Source of the DNA: Maylandia zebra
Taxonomy: Eukaryota > Chordata > Actinopteri > Cichliformes > Cichlidae
Assembly (NCBI RefSeq): GCF_041146795.1
Contig: NC_135175.1
Coordinates: forward strand, 23,847,075-23,911,074
Direction of reading: 5' to 3'
Length of the DNA: 64,000 nucleotides
Under the pieces are notes generated by a model. The model worked only from the letters and a program-made list of their open reading frames with translations. It did no database searches and was not told the origin of the DNA. This document shows, one piece after another, positions 62,848-64,000 of the stretch. The position numbers and the translations under genes are program-made. Within the stretch, counting starts at the first letter, position 1; every line of letters starts with the position of its first letter.

Positions 62848-64000
62848 CTGGGGGGAAAAAAAAAAAGTCCATGCTAAGTGACCTCTTTTCAAAAGGCACA
62901 GCAACAAAATGCAACACAGCGGGTGGGCATTTCCGAGGCTGAAACCCTCACAATGGGAAGTGGTGAGTGCTATGCAAATATCCCCTCTTGAATAAGAAAA
63001 ATTGTCTCTGTATGACAAAATGCCAAAGGCATGTTAATTTGGAAGAGATGTGAGACACACCATCAAAACTAAGGCAACAACCACCAGAAGATGACACAGA
63101 CCAACACATTATTCAACATGAAAGTGACTTGGAGCACAAACTGTTATGTGACCATTTGACTTTACAATCAAAATATAAATACAAGCTACTCCAGTAACTG
63201 CAGAGCTGCAGTAAAGTCTACAGCATCAGTTTAGCCACTGTTTGATACAAACACACCTGAATGTTACAGTAGTTTAACTCACCTTTCCATAATAATCAGT
63301 CACATAATTAATCTCATAGGGTTTCCTTTTTGCATCCTTAATTCCTGGAATTCACATATTTCAATTACTTTTTTAAACCTATCAATATTCACGTTATATT
63401 AATGTGAAAGTGAAAAGCAGGTTCTTAGATTTGAAGTTTTTTTTCCAAAAAATATACTGAGTTTACTAACAAATACATTATTTCATTAACAGCTCCTAAA
63501 TAATTAATTTACTAGCAGTCTGAGGTTTAAAAAAAAAAAAAAAAATCAATAACTGACCGTTAATATATTCCCAATAAAAGCAGTCAATAAAAATGCTGAA
63601 TACTGCCTCTTAGAATTCCCAGAAACCCCGACATGGGGTGGTTTACATTATGCCAACTCTCGCTTCTCCCACAACCTAGGAACTGCTCCGAATCAGCCAT
63701 CATCATCACCTTGATCCACCTTGAGGAATGAGGGAAAGGTTGGATTCTGGAGCAGCTTAAAGCAAGGACACCCAGGTGTATAATCATGTCTTATATCAGG
63801 CGACATGATGTATTAATGCTGCACCTCCACATAAAGAACAAAGTTTGCCATCGGGGGAGGAGCTGAAGATTGACAGCTTTACTTCCTCCACGCTCACATG
63901 TCTTTTTTTGGATCTCTAACACATCACAAAGAGGATATGAGAGAGAGGGCGAGAGAGAGATGCAAGTGAATATGTGAGGAGACATTTTAGGATAATGGAA
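62848..64000 (-). other. arl5b intron, continues past the window
   Basis: No further arl5b exon was found. A 62-base minus-strand segment at 63283-63344 looks exon-like (see findings) but has no assignment. A-tracts occur at 62855 and 63529-63545. The right end has a GA-rich patch. Confidence 0.5.

Overview
This window is vertebrate nuclear DNA, almost certainly from a spiny-rayed (percomorph) teleost and quite possibly a cichlid. The supporting signs are GT-AG spliced genes whose joined exons encode recognisable bony-fish orthologues, a dense load of Tc1-type transposon relicts, L2/RTE-type LINE tails, tRNA-headed SINEs and Harbinger-like non-autonomous elements, and long (GT)n, (TA)n and (GA)n microsatellites. 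No bacterial, CRISPR or operon-like structure is present.

Layout from left to right. Positions 441-26502 (+) hold the last nine coding exons of plxdc2; its 5' exons lie before the window. A 3' UTR of about 1.5 kb follows. Positions 28050-40000 are a gene-free tract of old repeats, including the second arm of a 910-bp near-identical inverted repeat whose first arm lies in plxdc2 intron 6. Positions 40013-43037 (-) hold a two-exon GIMAP/AIG1-type immune GTPase. Positions 43974-46347 (-) hold chmp4c (ESCRT-III). Positions 46921-51090 (+) hold zfand1, head-to-head with chmp4c. Positions 51263-51632 hold a minus-strand tRNA-Arg(CCG) and a decayed tandem copy with anticodon CCA. Positions 53275-58696 (+) hold maf1, the RNA polymerase III repressor. 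Positions 61124-62847 (-) hold the last three coding exons of arl5b, tail-to-tail with maf1; its 5' exons lie beyond the window.

Exons were read by eye from splice sites. The exon lengths close in frame: zfand1 gives 269 aa, maf1 245 aa, chmp4c 221 aa and the GIMAP-like gene 268 aa. Most are housekeeping genes: membrane remodelling (chmp4c), stress-granule and proteasome work (zfand1), Pol III control (maf1) and Golgi traffic (arl5b). plxdc2 is a cell-surface receptor and the GIMAP-like gene looks like an immune gene of more restricted distribution. Human PLXDC2 and ARL5B are both on 10p12, whereas CHMP4C/ZFAND1 and MAF1 are on 8q, so this gene order is a lineage-specific combination.

I see no wholly new biological system. 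The points most worth checking are the inverted repeat pair, whose arms share the same old frameshift; the tRNA-Arg copy with a Trp-type anticodon; a non-LTR insertion with 13-bp target-site duplications in a maf1 intron; a perfect CLEAR-type palindrome just upstream of zfand1; and the lone GIMAP-like gene.
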